A stretch of 64,000 nucleotides of DNA, taken from assembly GCA_012838425.1 (NCBI GenBank), contig DUPG01000014.1, forward strand, positions 129,541 to 193,540, written 5' to 3'. Of this stretch, positions 7,708-16,351 are shown in pieces. The notes under the pieces were generated by a model. That model searched no databases and had not been told where the DNA came from. It worked only from the letters and a program-made list of their open reading frames with translations. The position numbers and the translations under genes are program-made. The stretch comes from Clostridiales bacterium (lineage in GTDB: Bacteria; Bacillota; Clostridia; Christensenellales; CAG-138). Within the stretch, counting starts at the first letter, position 1, and each line of letters opens with the position of its first letter.

Positions 7708-8979
7708 TAAGCTGTCTATTTCTTCGCTTTCTATTTCGGGCAATTCAATAAAATCGTCTGTGCCGGCTAATCTGCTTATGCTGTTTAGTTTCTTATTGAT
7801 TCTGCGGCTTCTTACACCCATAAGCTTTCCTAAATCGTCATTTGCTAAGTTTAAGTGCTTCTGCATTTTCACAAGCACACCCTCGAATGTTGCGAACTCC
7901 TGCTTAACCTCGTGCAGAATTCCAAACACCTCTCCTGCCCTGCGCTGTATTGCCTGATTGTTGAATGCCATCTGCATACTGCTTAAAAATGCGGCAATGG
8001 TGCTTGGACCCGTTACATATACCTTATGCGTTCTGAACACCGTTTCAAGCATGCCTTGGTTTATGGCTTCCGCGTACATGCTTTCTGTGGGCAAAAACAT
8101 AATCGCATAATCCGTTGTGTGTGGCGGCTCAATGTATTTTTCAGAAATATCCTTTGCCGCCCTTAACAGCTCGGCACAGAATGCCTTTTGGGCCGCCTCT
8201 AAAGCAACCTTGTCGCAGGCGTCCGCCGCTTGCACAACCGCTTCGTAACGCACTATGGGGAATTTTGAGTCTATGGGAAGCAAAATATAATCGTTGTCCT
8301 CTGTCGGAATCTTTAACGCAAACTCAACGACCTTTGTGCTTTCGGGCGAGGTTTTTGCGTTCTTAACATACTGGTCCGGTGAGAAAATATCAGCCAAAAG
8401 GTTTTCCAGCTGGAATTCGCCCATCATGCCTCTTGTTTTTACATTAGATAATGTGCGCTTCAACCCGCCGACATCTTCAGCCAATGCCTGCATACCGCCT
8501 ATCTTTGAGCTTACCTCCGATAAGAGATTTGAAACATTAGCAAATGACTCTGTGAACCGCTTAGACAATTCGGTTTGCAGCTTTTCGTCAACTGTCTTGC
8601 GCATTTCATCAAGCTTATTGTTGTTGTCCTCACGCATTTTGTTCAAGGAGCTTTGAACGGTTTCGTTGATTTCGGATAAACGCCTTGCGATTCTCTCATT
8701 TTGAATTTCATTCGCCTGAGTGATATTCGAAAAATTATCGACAAGTATTTGATTCTGCGCGTTTATGCGGTTTGTTTGAGCGGTATCCAACTCTGTTTTA
8801 AGGTTGGTTATGCTTGTCTGAATAGAGCTATTAAGCTCTGTTCTTAGGCCGGCTAACTGTCTGTCAAGCTCATTTTTGTCGATGGGGTTTTTACTGTTGC
8901 TTGTACTCTGAAGCTTTATAAGCACAATAATAACACCTAATAAAGCACATGCTGCGAGTGCTATTTGAATGTATTCCAT
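7699..8979 (-). CDS. rmuC: DNA recombination protein RmuC homologue
   Basis: 426 aa. An N-terminal membrane helix (about 5-23) is followed by a long coiled coil (about 30-150) and then the RmuC domain, including MMGEFQLENLLADIF, LPIDSKFP and DYAIMFLPTESMYAEA, with a restriction-endonuclease-like fold in the family. RmuC limits inversion at short inverted repeats and is a proposed nuclease. SD AGGAGG before the ATG. The stop at 7699-7701 lies within the coaX 3' end, so the two transcripts overlap antisense. Confidence 0.92.
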   Translation of the reverse strand: MEYIQIALAACALLGVIIVLIKLQSTSNSKNPIDKNELDRQLAGLRTELNSSIQTSITNLKTELDTAQTNRINAQNQILVDNFSNITQANEIQNERIARRLSEINETVQSSLNKMREDNNNKLDEMRKTVDEKLQTELSKRFTESFANVSNLLSEVSSKIGGMQALAEDVGGLKRTLSNVKTRGMMGEFQLENLLADIFSPDQYVKNAKTSPESTKVVEFALKIPTEDNDYILLPIDSKFPIVRYEAVVQAADACDKVALEAAQKAFCAELLRAAKDISEKYIEPPHTTDYAIMFLPTESMYAEAINQGMLETVFRTHKVYVTGPSTIAAFLSSMQMAFNNQAIQRRAGEVFGILHEVKQEFATFEGVLVKMQKHLNLANDDLGKLMGVRSRRINKKLNSISRLAGTDDFIELPEIESEEIDSLSD

Positions 8980-9003
8980 ACTTTCCTCCTTTGAGATATG
9001 CGG

Positions 9004-9498
9004 TTAAAACAGCTTAGTTTTTTCTAATCCTATAATAAGAGCGTATCCCACTATGCCGCCAACAGTGGTTTGCAATAGATTGAAGGGTATATTCACTAAC
9101 GCTATTTCGAATGAGGTTATAAACACAAGCTCGTATAAAAAGTAGCCTATGGGTATTATCAAGCCGGCTATGAGTATTGCTATAATGCGCAGCTTAGGCT
9201 TAAATATTTTCATGAGCAAGTATGCTGTAAATGCTGTTAAACCCTTTATTATGAATGTCGCGGGCGCATACAGGGTATAGCCTAACAGAATATCAGTCAA
9301 CGCGCTGCCCACTGCCGCCGCCGCTATACATTCGAGACCGCCTAACAAGAAAGCTCCGGCGAATATAACGGAATCGCCCAAATGTATATAGCCCGAACCG
9401 CCCGGAATCTTAATTGCCAAGTATGTTACCAATGTAGTCAACGCTGCAAACAGCCCGCTTAATACCAATCGCTTTGTTTTGAATGTGTTTTCTCCCAT
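9004..9498 (-). CDS. ECF transporter S component
   Basis: 164 aa, five to six hydrophobic helices. The segment GSGYIHLGDSVIFAGAFLLG, followed by an alanine-rich helix and DILLGY, is typical of the ECF-type riboflavin/hydroxymethylpyrimidine S-component family (ECF_trS1). S components bind a vitamin and dock onto a shared EcfA-A'-T energising module, which is not encoded here, so it is probably group II. The ATG follows the aminotransferase stop by 4 nt, so the two are co-transcribed. The vitamin cannot be named from the sequence. Confidence 0.85.
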   Translation of the reverse strand: MGENTFKTKRLVLSGLFAALTTLVTYLAIKIPGGSGYIHLGDSVIFAGAFLLGGLECIAAAAVGSALTDILLGYTLYAPATFIIKGLTAFTAYLLMKIFKPKLRIIAILIAGLIIPIGYFLYELVFITSFEIALVNIPFNLLQTTVGGIVGYALIIGLEKTKLF

Positions 9499-9502
9499 AT
9501 GC

Positions 9503-10675
9503 TCACCTTATTGATACTATAGCCTTGCTCAGTCTTTCAAGTGCCGCCGATAGCTCAGCCTTAGGCAGCGCGACATTAAACCTAACATGCCCTTCGCCGC
9601 CGGTGCCGAATGTAATTCCCGGTATTGCGTCTATCTCGGCCTTGTCAACCAAGAAGCTTTCAAGCTCTGAATCCGACATATTCAGCTTAGAAAAATCAAG
9701 CCACAACAGATAAGTGCCTTCCGCGACTGTGTACTGCACTTGCGGCAGGTGCGCGTCAAAGAAGTCATAGCACATTTTGAAATTGGCTTTTAAGTAATCA
9801 AGCAATGCGCACAGCCACTCGTCGCACTCTGTATATGCGGCTATGCTTGCCGCTCTTGCAAAGTACGGTATTGTTGAGTTGCCCTCCTTGATTATGCGCT
9901 TCCTTAGCTGGTTATACAGCTGCTTGTTCTCAACAAATATGTTAGAGCACATAAGCCCTGCCATGTTGAATGTCTTGCTTATTGCCATGCAGGTAATTAC
10001 TCTCTCGCGCATATCGCCAATATTTGCAAGCACTGTATGCTTTTTATATGTAATATCTGCATGAATTTCATCTGAAACAATTATCAAATCGTATTTTTCA
10101 GCTATTTCGGCCAATGTCGTAAGCTCCTCAACGCTCCAAACTCTGCCTACGGGATTATGCGGCGAGCATAGAATCATCAGCTTTATTTTCTGATTTTTGA
10201 GTATGCTCTCCAAGCCCTCAAAATCCATTTCGTACTTGCCGTTACGCTTTATAAGAGGGTTCTCAACCGGTATTCGCCCATTACCCTTTATAGTGTTTAT
10301 GAATGGCGTATATACAGGCGGCTGGAACAGCACAGGCTCGCCCTCATTCGTGAAGGCTCTTACAGCCATGCCCAGCGCAGGCACGACACCTGAGGTTATA
10401 AGCAGGCTGTCTTTACTTGGTGAATAATCGTGATGACGCTGCATAAAGCTTAGCACAGCGTCTATATACGCGTCGTCAGGCATTGTGTAGCCGTATATGC
10501 CATGTTCGACGGCATCATAAAGTGCCTTTTTTATTGCGGGGGCAACGCTGAATTCCATATCGGCAACTGTCAAGGGGGTGTAGCCTTTATCCGCCAAGCG
10601 CTTTGTGGCAGTATTATACTTAATTGAGCCTGTATTTGCTCTGCTTATTCTTGTATCGAAATCGAAATTATCCAT
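9503..10675 (-). CDS. MalY/PatB family aminotransferase (probable cystathionine beta-lyase)
   Basis: 390 aa fold-type I PLP enzyme. Key segments are SPHNPVGRVWSVEEL, IVSDEIHADITY and CMAISKTFNMAG, in which the lysine of SKT binds PLP; the order and spacing are those of MalY/PatB. PatB-type members cleave cystathionine or cysteine C-S bonds; others are broad aminotransferases. It is the first gene of a two-gene unit with the ECF S component. Confidence 0.88.
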   Translation of the reverse strand: MDNFDFDTRISRANTGSIKYNTATKRLADKGYTPLTVADMEFSVAPAIKKALYDAVEHGIYGYTMPDDAYIDAVLSFMQRHHDYSPSKDSLLITSGVVPALGMAVRAFTNEGEPVLFQPPVYTPFINTIKGNGRIPVENPLIKRNGKYEMDFEGLESILKNQKIKLMILCSPHNPVGRVWSVEELTTLAEIAEKYDLIIVSDEIHADITYKKHTVLANIGDMRERVITCMAISKTFNMAGLMCSNIFVENKQLYNQLRKRIIKEGNSTIPYFARAASIAAYTECDEWLCALLDYLKANFKMCYDFFDAHLPQVQYTVAEGTYLLWLDFSKLNMSDSELESFLVDKAEIDAIPGITFGTGGEGHVRFNVALPKAELSAALERLSKAIVSIR

Positions 10676-10732
10676 ACTTCCCCCTGTTAATTAGTACATA
10701 TGAATTATATCATATTTTGGTGTGATAGGTAT

Positions 10733-10765
10733 ATAAAAAAGGGGCAAAATTTGCTTCGCCCCTTT
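10733..10765 (-). terminator. Intrinsic terminator downstream of the pseudokinase gene (distal)
   Basis: AAAGGGGC (10738-10745) pairs with GCCCCTTT (10758-10765). On the minus strand the hairpin is followed by TTTTTT. It is the second of two hairpins with GGGGC stems in this 137-nt gap. Confidence 0.7.
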
Positions 10766-10784
10766 GATTGTGATGACACTATGA

Positions 10785-10806
10785 GGGGCAAGGTGGTGCT
10801 TGCCCC
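10785..10806. terminator. Hairpin downstream of the pseudokinase gene (proximal)
   Basis: GGGGCAAG (10785-10792), a six-nt loop and CTTGCCCC (10799-10806), a perfect 8-bp stem. The T-rich side is on the plus strand, so on the minus strand it acts as a strong hairpin ahead of the true terminator at 10733-10765. Confidence 0.55.
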
Positions 10807-10812
10807 TTTAAT

Positions 10813-13479
10813 TTATGATATGCTTAGCCAGTTAGTAGATGAATTTATACTCGAATCGGCAACAACCGTTACCTCGCAGGTCGCTTCAAAGAATCCGTAA
10901 TCGGTTACTACAAATGCGAGTGTGAATCCTACACTTCTGCCCGTAATTATACCGTTGTAGTCTATTGTAGCGATTGACGGGTCCTCAACTCCCCATGTAA
11001 CGCCCCTGTTGGTAGCATTAGTAGGTTCAAATATTGCGGACAGCTTGAACCTCTCGCCAACTCTCAGCGTAACCTTGGAAGGAGCTATCGATACGCCTTC
11101 AACGGGTATGAAGGGCGTAGGCGTCGGCTCAGGAGTAGGCGACGGCTTAGGCGTGGGCGTGGGGGTAGGCTTCGGCGTCGCTGTGGGTGTAGCCGACGGT
11201 TTTGGCGTAGGCGTGGGCGACGGCTTAGGTGTCGCTGTGGGTGTTGATGTAGGCTTATTAGTAGGTGTGGGAGTCGGCTTAGGTGTTGCCGTAGGTGTGC
11301 TTGAAGGCGTAGTTGTGGGACGCGGCGAACTCGTGCGCTGCGGAGTAGATGTTACCGAAGGCGTTTGAGTTTCAAGCGTCGGTGTAGGCTCCGGAGTAGG
11401 TGTGGGAACATCAGTCGGGTTTACCTCAATAGTCGGCTGTGGCTTAGGTGTGGGCAATACCACTCCCTTAGGCGCAAATGCAGCGTAAACCGTTACTATT
11501 CCGCTACAGGGCTGTTCGTTTGTAAACGCATAGCCGGTAGCGTTCTCTCCATAGCTCCAGCCTATGAAGGTCAACTCCTCGTCCTCCGGCGGCTTGGGAT
11601 TGCCGGGCATATTGTTGCCCAATGCCGTGTTCTCAAGCGTGCTCTTTATATCGTAAACCTCACCGTTGACCTTGAAAACTATAATAGCTCTCAAATCGGT
11701 GATGGTTTCAGACATTCGTATTCGTGCGTTCTGCAAAGCACTGCCCGAGCTTACGCTAAGCTCAACTGTTTGATTCGAAACAGCATTTCCCGGGGCTATG
11801 CTCTGCGATACTACACAGCCTACGAGCACTTCGTCGTTCTTTACATATTTAATATCGATTCTTACATTGTTTCGCTTTGCGACCTCATACGCCAAATCAA
11901 GGCGCATATACGATAAGTCAGGCATTATGCCTTGTTCGGAATACTCTGCACGCGCAATGTTTATCGAAACTACATCGCCTAACATTATTTCGCTTTCTGC
12001 AACCGGGGATTGCGAGGAAACGCTGCCGACCTCCGTAGAATCCACAGGCTCTGAACCTGTTATCAGCATAGTTAATCCGTTTTGATCAAGCGTTTGCTTA
12101 GCTTCTTCAATAGTCATTCCAACTATATTTGGAACAAGCGCAAGCTTTTTTTGCGAAGGAAGCAAATCAAATACGCCCAAAAGAAGCAAAGCAACAGCAA
12201 TCAGTATTATGCCAAAGAAGCTGATGACGCCAATTTTTACGCCAACAGGTATTGAGAGCCTTGTCTTGGCTGTGCTGTATCGCTTTGGCTGCGGTGCGGG
12301 CTTTTCCTTGATTGTCTTTGCCTTCTCCGCAATCTTTTTGAGCTGCATTTCCTGCCTATGCTCCTGCTCATAGCGCTTGTTTATAGCGGCTAATGATTCG
12401 TCCTCAGCCTCGCTGTCCGCCTCTTCGTCAAAAAGGCTCAACACCTCTTGGGGTGAAGGCTTTTTCTGTGAAGCGGCTGCAGCAGCTTGAGCAGCCTGCG
12501 ATACCCCTAAGAATATGCGCAAGGGCGCATCGTCAACTAATATCCTATACGACTCCTTGTCCTCAAAGTCCATCTGCTCTAAGAATTCGGCTACAGTTTC
12601 GATTCTCTCTTCGGGATACAAGCCCAATGCTTTTAGCAACACCTTTTCAGCGTACTTGGGAATATCCACATCCAAAGCAGACGGAGGAACTACTACATCG
12701 TCATATTCTCTTTCGGTTGCCAGCATAACCGGCTTGCCTGTAAGCATGAAATACAGCACGCAAGCCAATGAATATACATCTGATGTCTTTGTAATCTCCG
12801 AATCCTCATCGAAGTATTCGGCAGGCAGGTAGTTATTGTCTAACAGCTGCTTCGGGTCATCGGTATGATTCATTACTAAGTATTCGGTATCAAGCAGCAA
12901 TGAATCTGATTTCGGAGTCAATATTATGCTTTTGGGCGATAAGCTGCCGTAAAGCACTTCTTTTTCATGCAGCTTTTGTATGGCTTTTGCAGTACGAACA
13001 AATATGTGCATTGCCGCAGAATATGGCAATCTGCCTCTTTCTCTGATGAACTGCTGCAAGGTCTTGCCCTTTGAATACTGCTCAACCCAATAGAACTCAT
13101 CTTCTATCATGAAGTAGTCAGTATTAGGTATGTAATCGGGAATATCCTTCACCCTGTTTGTATGTGCTTCGGCGGATTCAAGCAGCTTATCCTTGTTAAG
13201 AAGCGCCTTGTAAAAATGCCTTGCCTTTTTCTTTTCAATGGCGCCTCTGATGATAACCTGTTTATCGTTTTTTGAGTCATACGCAATGTAACGCGTGCCA
13301 AGCTCGTCGGAAGCGATTTCGCAGCCCACAATATAGCGGTCCTTATGCTTAGTGCCTACGCGCATATTCGGATTCTTGTTCTCATAGGCGCCTTTCTTCA
13401 AACCGCATACTGGGCATACATCGCCTTCAACGGCTATATGCTCCATACAGCCCATACATAATCTCTTTGCTTCGCTCAT
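10813..13479 (-). CDS. Zinc-ribbon / pseudokinase / TM / PASTA / InlB-type repeat / Big2 membrane protein
   Basis: 888 aa from the ATG at 13479 (AGGAG 8 nt upstream; an in-frame GTG at 13488 is less likely). Order: zinc ribbon with C8-x2-C11 and C22-x2-C25; protein-kinase-like domain about 45-300; Ala/Lys-rich linker; one membrane helix about 413-435; two PASTA domains about 446-577; an InlB-type beta repeat about 600-665 (FIGWSYGENATGY); a Thr-Pro-rich stretch about 675-790; and a terminal Big2 domain. The kinase HRDxKPxN motif reads YGSLSPKS and DFG reads DTE, and the glycine loop and VAIK lysine are not recognisable, so it is probably catalytically dead. PASTA domains bind muropeptides in PrkC-type kinases. 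By inference it senses wall state. Confidence 0.88.
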   Translation of the reverse strand: MSEAKRLCMGCMEHIAVEGDVCPVCGLKKGAYENKNPNMRVGTKHKDRYIVGCEIASDELGTRYIAYDSKNDKQVIIRGAIEKKKARHFYKALLNKDKLLESAEAHTNRVKDIPDYIPNTDYFMIEDEFYWVEQYSKGKTLQQFIRERGRLPYSAAMHIFVRTAKAIQKLHEKEVLYGSLSPKSIILTPKSDSLLLDTEYLVMNHTDDPKQLLDNNYLPAEYFDEDSEITKTSDVYSLACVLYFMLTGKPVMLATEREYDDVVVPPSALDVDIPKYAEKVLLKALGLYPEERIETVAEFLEQMDFEDKESYRILVDDAPLRIFLGVSQAAQAAAAASQKKPSPQEVLSLFDEEADSEAEDESLAAINKRYEQEHRQEMQLKKIAEKAKTIKEKPAPQPKRYSTAKTRLSIPVGVKIGVISFFGIILIAVALLLLGVFDLLPSQKKLALVPNIVGMTIEEAKQTLDQNGLTMLITGSEPVDSTEVGSVSSQSPVAESEIMLGDVVSINIARAEYSEQGIMPDLSYMRLDLAYEVAKRNNVRIDIKYVKNDEVLVGCVVSQSIAPGNAVSNQTVELSVSSGSALQNARIRMSETITDLRAIIVFKVNGEVYDIKSTLENTALGNNMPGNPKPPEDEELTFIGWSYGENATGYAFTNEQPCSGIVTVYAAFAPKGVVLPTPKPQPTIEVNPTDVPTPTPEPTPTLETQTPSVTSTPQRTSSPRPTTTPSSTPTATPKPTPTPTNKPTSTPTATPKPSPTPTPKPSATPTATPKPTPTPTPKPSPTPEPTPTPFIPVEGVSIAPSKVTLRVGERFKLSAIFEPTNATNRGVTWGVEDPSIATIDYNGIITGRSVGFTLAFVVTDYGFFEATCEVTVVADSSINSSTNWLSIS
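11109..11454 (-). repeat. Low-complexity Thr/Pro-coding repeat
   Basis: Imperfect tandem repetition of short units such as GGCGTAGGCGTGGG (plus strand) encoding alternating TPTP, TPKP and SPTP units between the InlB-type repeat and Big2 domain. It makes the plus strand falsely open in a Gly/Val-rich frame. Likely length-variable by slippage. Confidence 0.8.
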
Positions 13480-13501
13480 GCAAATCACTCCTATAAAGGA
13501 A

Positions 13502-13966
13502 TTAGTAACGCTCCTTCATTTTGCGTTCCATTTCTCGTGAGGCATCCCTCTGTGCAATATCGTGTCTTCTGTCGTAAAGCTTTTTGCCCTTAGCTACTGC
13601 TAATTCCAGCTTTACACGCCCGTTTGACAAATAAAGCGATAGTGGAATCAAGCTGTAACCGTCAGCCTGCGATAAGGCCTTCAGCTTCTTAATCTGTTGT
13701 TTATGCAATAACAGCTTTCTTTCGCGAAATGGGTTGGGATTAAACATATTGCCCTGTTCATAAGGGCTAACATGCATGCCAACAACAAAGGCCTCGTCGT
13801 TCTTTATCCTGACATACGCGTCCTTTATGTTAACTCTCCCCGCACGAATACTTTTCACCTCACAGCCTACAAGCACTATTCCGCACTCATAAGTGTCCTC
13901 GATAAAGTAGTCGTGCCGCGCCTTCCGGTTCTGCGCTAATTGCTTTATTCCAACCTGCTTAGGCAT
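13502..13966 (-). CDS. smpB: SsrA-binding protein SmpB
   Basis: 154 aa, the usual length. Family hallmarks are [39 protein letters not shown], the [18 protein letters not shown] stretch and the basic C-terminal tail [11 protein letters not shown]. It binds tmRNA and delivers it to stalled ribosomes. No ssrA gene is visible nearby. It ends 22 nt before the pseudokinase start, so read-through is plausible. Confidence 0.97.
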   Translation of the reverse strand: MPKQVGIKQLAQNRKARHDYFIEDTYECGIVLVGCEVKSIRAGRVNIKDAYVRIKNDEAFVVGMHVSPYEQGNMFNPNPFRERKLLLHKQQIKKLKALSQADGYSLIPLSLYLSNGRVKLELAVAKGKKLYDRRHDIAQRDASREMERKMKERY

Positions 13967-14004
13967 GCACCAATCCCACTATATAGTCTCGCATATACTA
14001 AATA

Positions 14005-14033
14005 ATCTTACACCAAACAGTATAAGATTGCAA
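14005..14033 (-). promoter_or_regulatory. Promoter for smpB, embedded in an inverted repeat
   Basis: On the minus strand, TTGCAA (14033-14028), 17-nt spacer, TAAGAT (14010-14005). AATCTTA (14004-14010) and TAAGATT (14023-14029) form a perfect 7-bp inverted repeat across the spacer and -10, possibly an operator. Confidence 0.45.
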
Positions 14034-14043
14034 GCGTGGTATA

Positions 14044-14571
14044 TTATCTCCGCGGAACTAAAGTGCTTCGTATTCTGTACTCATAAATGCGGAACGCAAA
14101 GCTTTGCAGCAGGTCAAAAACAATCAGTAAAACCTCTGCGGCTACTATGATTAACCATTGCGGCAACGAAATATCCGGAACAGCAATGTTGAACACCTTT
14201 AACGCCAAGAATATGCCCAAAGCTAAAAATGCGTTGCAGTATAAAAGCTTTATGCAATGTGCTATAATTTTGTCCTTTACTTTACTGTCTATGAACACCT
14301 TGAATATTGCGTAATGTCCGAAAAGCCCTATGTATAGGAACGCAAATGTTTTATCGGGTACTATTAAAAGCGAAATAAGCCCTGCGGCGATATACGCCAA
14401 AAAAGCGAATAGAAATTCGCCTTCACATAATAGCGCATATATGGTTACAGAAGAAACAAGCAGCAGCACAAGCCGAATATACGGAATCATGCCTGCCGCG
14501 TACAGCATAACCACGCTTATAGCAGCTGCCATAGCCGCCAATGAGATTTTTGTAGAAGCGCTTAACTTCAT
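14044..14571 (-). CDS. Multi-pass membrane protein of unknown function
   Basis: 175 aa with about five hydrophobic segments (10-28, 30-47, 52-70, 74-90, 110-130, 137-160) and a basic C-terminal tail YRIRSTLVPRR. I do not recognise the family with confidence. It lies 11 nt after the J-domain gene on the same strand and probably belongs to the same operon as the J-domain and DUF5685 genes. No catalytic motif is apparent. Confidence 0.75.
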   Translation of the reverse strand: MKLSASTKISLAAMAAAISVVMLYAAGMIPYIRLVLLLVSSVTIYALLCEGEFLFAFLAYIAAGLISLLIVPDKTFAFLYIGLFGHYAIFKVFIDSKVKDKIIAHCIKLLYCNAFLALGIFLALKVFNIAVPDISLPQWLIIVAAEVLLIVFDLLQSFAFRIYEYRIRSTLVPRR

Positions 14572-14582
14572 ACTTCTTTACC

Positions 14583-15197
14583 TCAACAGCAGGGAATTAA
14601 GTCGCCGCCCATAGCTTCACAGCAGCAGTCGGCGCAAATAAGTGCAGTGCATACATCGCAGGTCGAGCAGTCGTCGCCGCGAGATGCCCTGCCTCTTCTG
14701 CCGTATCCGCCGTAATCATATGTATAGGTGCGCGGATTCGACATAGTTTCATACGCTGTCCTGTATTGATAGTTGATTGGCTCCATTCTGTATGCCATTT
14801 CAAAATGGCTGTATGCCGCGTCGTGCATATTCAGCTTATAGCTAACAAGTCCATATAGATAGTGCCACCTTGCATTGTGAAAAGAGATTCTGTCAAGAGC
14901 TTGCTTTGCCATGAACAATTCGTTTCTCTGTATCATTTCTTCAATGCGTGAAAATTCGCTTGCGTACTCTCCTGTATAACTGCTATATTGCGAAGAAGAT
15001 GAGCTTGTGCTGCTCTGCTTCTTTGTAAGCATGTCGTACGCTTCGTTTATTTCCTTCATCTTCTCATTTGCTTCGTTCTCAAAGGGTGTGCTCTGATACC
15101 TGTCGGGATGGTACTTCTTCACAAGCTCTAAATATGCCCTGCGTATTTCTTCCTGCGTGGCGTTCTCGCTCACACCTAACACCTTGTATGGATTCAT
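14583..15197 (-). CDS. J-domain protein with cysteine-rich tail
   Basis: 204 aa. Residues 1-62 are a clear J-domain (NPYKVLGVSENATQEEIRRA, then the HPD motif in KKYHPDRYQ), which would stimulate an Hsp70 ATPase. There is no Gly/Phe region or DnaJ zinc finger. A serine-rich linker and TPR-like helical segment (about 85-160) lead to a Gly/Tyr/Arg patch and a terminal cysteine cluster (DDCSTCDVC, CADCCCEA and a final CC) that could bind metal or be acylated. The start overlaps the DUF5685 gene by 4 nt, indicating translational coupling. Confidence 0.9.
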   Translation of the reverse strand: MNPYKVLGVSENATQEEIRRAYLELVKKYHPDRYQSTPFENEANEKMKEINEAYDMLTKKQSSTSSSSSQYSSYTGEYASEFSRIEEMIQRNELFMAKQALDRISFHNARWHYLYGLVSYKLNMHDAAYSHFEMAYRMEPINYQYRTAYETMSNPRTYTYDYGGYGRRGRASRGDDCSTCDVCTALICADCCCEAMGGDLIPCC

Positions 15198-16096
15198 TTT
15201 TTCTCCTTGTCGATTTCGTTTTCTAATAATGGCGATTGCTTTTTCAAATCAAAAGCGTTTTTCTTAATTTTGCTGCTCTTACCTATGAGCCTATCCATCA
15301 TCTTATATAGTCCGTCATAAAAAATATTGTCTAAAATCTCCTTGTTTGCGTGCAGTTTCAGCAAATCATACGCAAGCACAGCCTCGTTTAATGCTAACTC
15401 CATAAGCGTTTTAGCGCGTTTACTGTCTATGCCGCACACCAACAATGGATTATAATTGCCTGATTTCCTGTCTTTCTCTCTGTCTATTTCAGCGTCAAGC
15501 AGGTATATCCATTTCCCGATATTATAGCTTATTGCCTCGCATTTTTTCAATTCATCGCAAGGTATTTCTTTGCTTGCACATACGCAGTTCTTCATAAGCT
15601 CGCCGAAAGTGTTAGCGGCTGTATCAATATCGGCGCACTTTTCCTTTTCAAGCGTATCCAATTCAGCTAAGCCGTTCTTTATCGCGCTGGCCGCTTCGGG
15701 ATACATCTTCTTAGCTTTTTTCGTTGCGCTCTTATACAATCCGTATGAAATACCCGCTAAAAGCTTTTTTTCGTCCTTCCAATCGTCTTTTAATTTGTAA
15801 TAAGCTAAAAGCACATTCACAGCAGCGCAGTAATTCATAATACTGCTTTGCTTGGCTATGGGAATTTTCTTGAAGGGCATATACAAGCACTTTCCCTGTT
15901 CGCAGCGCGGAGTGTCGCTCTCTTGCAATGCGGATAAGAAAATTGCCATAAATGTACAGTCGTAATTAAGCAAATACTGTGAGTGTATTCCAAAGGCTCT
16001 TTGTAATGTCCTGCACAAGCCGCAGTAGTACGCTTTATATAAAGCATAATCACACATACGCAAAAAAGGCTTGTAGGGCATAATATATCCAAACAT
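15194..16096 (-). CDS. DUF5685 family protein
   Basis: 300 aa. The N-terminus FGYIMPYKPFLRMCDYALYK followed by YYCGLCRTL is characteristic of DUF5685, a Clostridia family of unknown function. Conserved cysteines include CGLC near 28-31, Cys46 and a CEQGKC pair near 64-69. The rest is helical with many lysines and no membrane segment. It is first in an operon with the J-domain protein (4-nt overlap) and the membrane protein. A metal-binding or redox role is inference only. Confidence 0.85.
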   Translation of the reverse strand: MFGYIMPYKPFLRMCDYALYKAYYCGLCRTLQRAFGIHSQYLLNYDCTFMAIFLSALQESDTPRCEQGKCLYMPFKKIPIAKQSSIMNYCAAVNVLLAYYKLKDDWKDEKKLLAGISYGLYKSATKKAKKMYPEAASAIKNGLAELDTLEKEKCADIDTAANTFGELMKNCVCASKEIPCDELKKCEAISYNIGKWIYLLDAEIDREKDRKSGNYNPLLVCGIDSKRAKTLMELALNEAVLAYDLLKLHANKEILDNIFYDGLYKMMDRLIGKSSKIKKNAFDLKKQSPLLENEIDKEKK

Positions 16097-16198
16097 AGAA
16101 AGATTTTAGCATTTGTGCTTTTCAATTTCAAACAGTAATAAAATACGCAAAAATGTTCAAACTATATGCATAAGCCATTGAATAGAAAAGGAGGCATT

Positions 16199-16351
16199 AT
16201 GCAGAGAGCTAATATATTGAAAATCGCAGTTGTTATTGCTGTTGTTGCCGTATTTTCGGTATTGTGCTTCATGCTTTGGCAGTTGAACAGAAGCTTCGAA
16301 CCGCAAAGCGGCGCAAGATTTATCAGTAATTTCTTGGGGTATATGCTGTGA
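16199..16351 (+). CDS. Small single-pass membrane protein upstream of spoVAC
   Basis: 50 aa from the ATG at 16199, preceded by AAGGAGG at 16189-16193 (an earlier in-frame ATG at 16166 lacks an SD). Residues 7-28 form one hydrophobic helix, followed by QLNRSFEPQSGARFISNFLG. The stop overlaps the GTG of the next small gene (GTGA). Position at the head of the spoVA genes suggests forespore expression. It is not SpoVAA or SpoVAB by length. Function unknown. Confidence 0.65.
   Translation: MQRANILKIAVVIAVVAVFSVLCFMLWQLNRSFEPQSGARFISNFLGYML

Noticed and set aside
10676-10812. Repeated GGGGC hairpins as a CRISPR or REP array
   Set aside because: Only two unequal hairpins, no spacers; explained by tandem terminators.
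11009-11368. Gly/Val-rich plus-strand frame
   Set aside because: Antisense of the Thr-Pro repeat; composition is explained entirely by the complementary codons, with no SD.
16097-16198. Possible sigma-G promoter before the spoVA genes
   Set aside because: A TGCATA-like -35 is present, but no properly spaced -10 matches the forespore consensus well enough to call.
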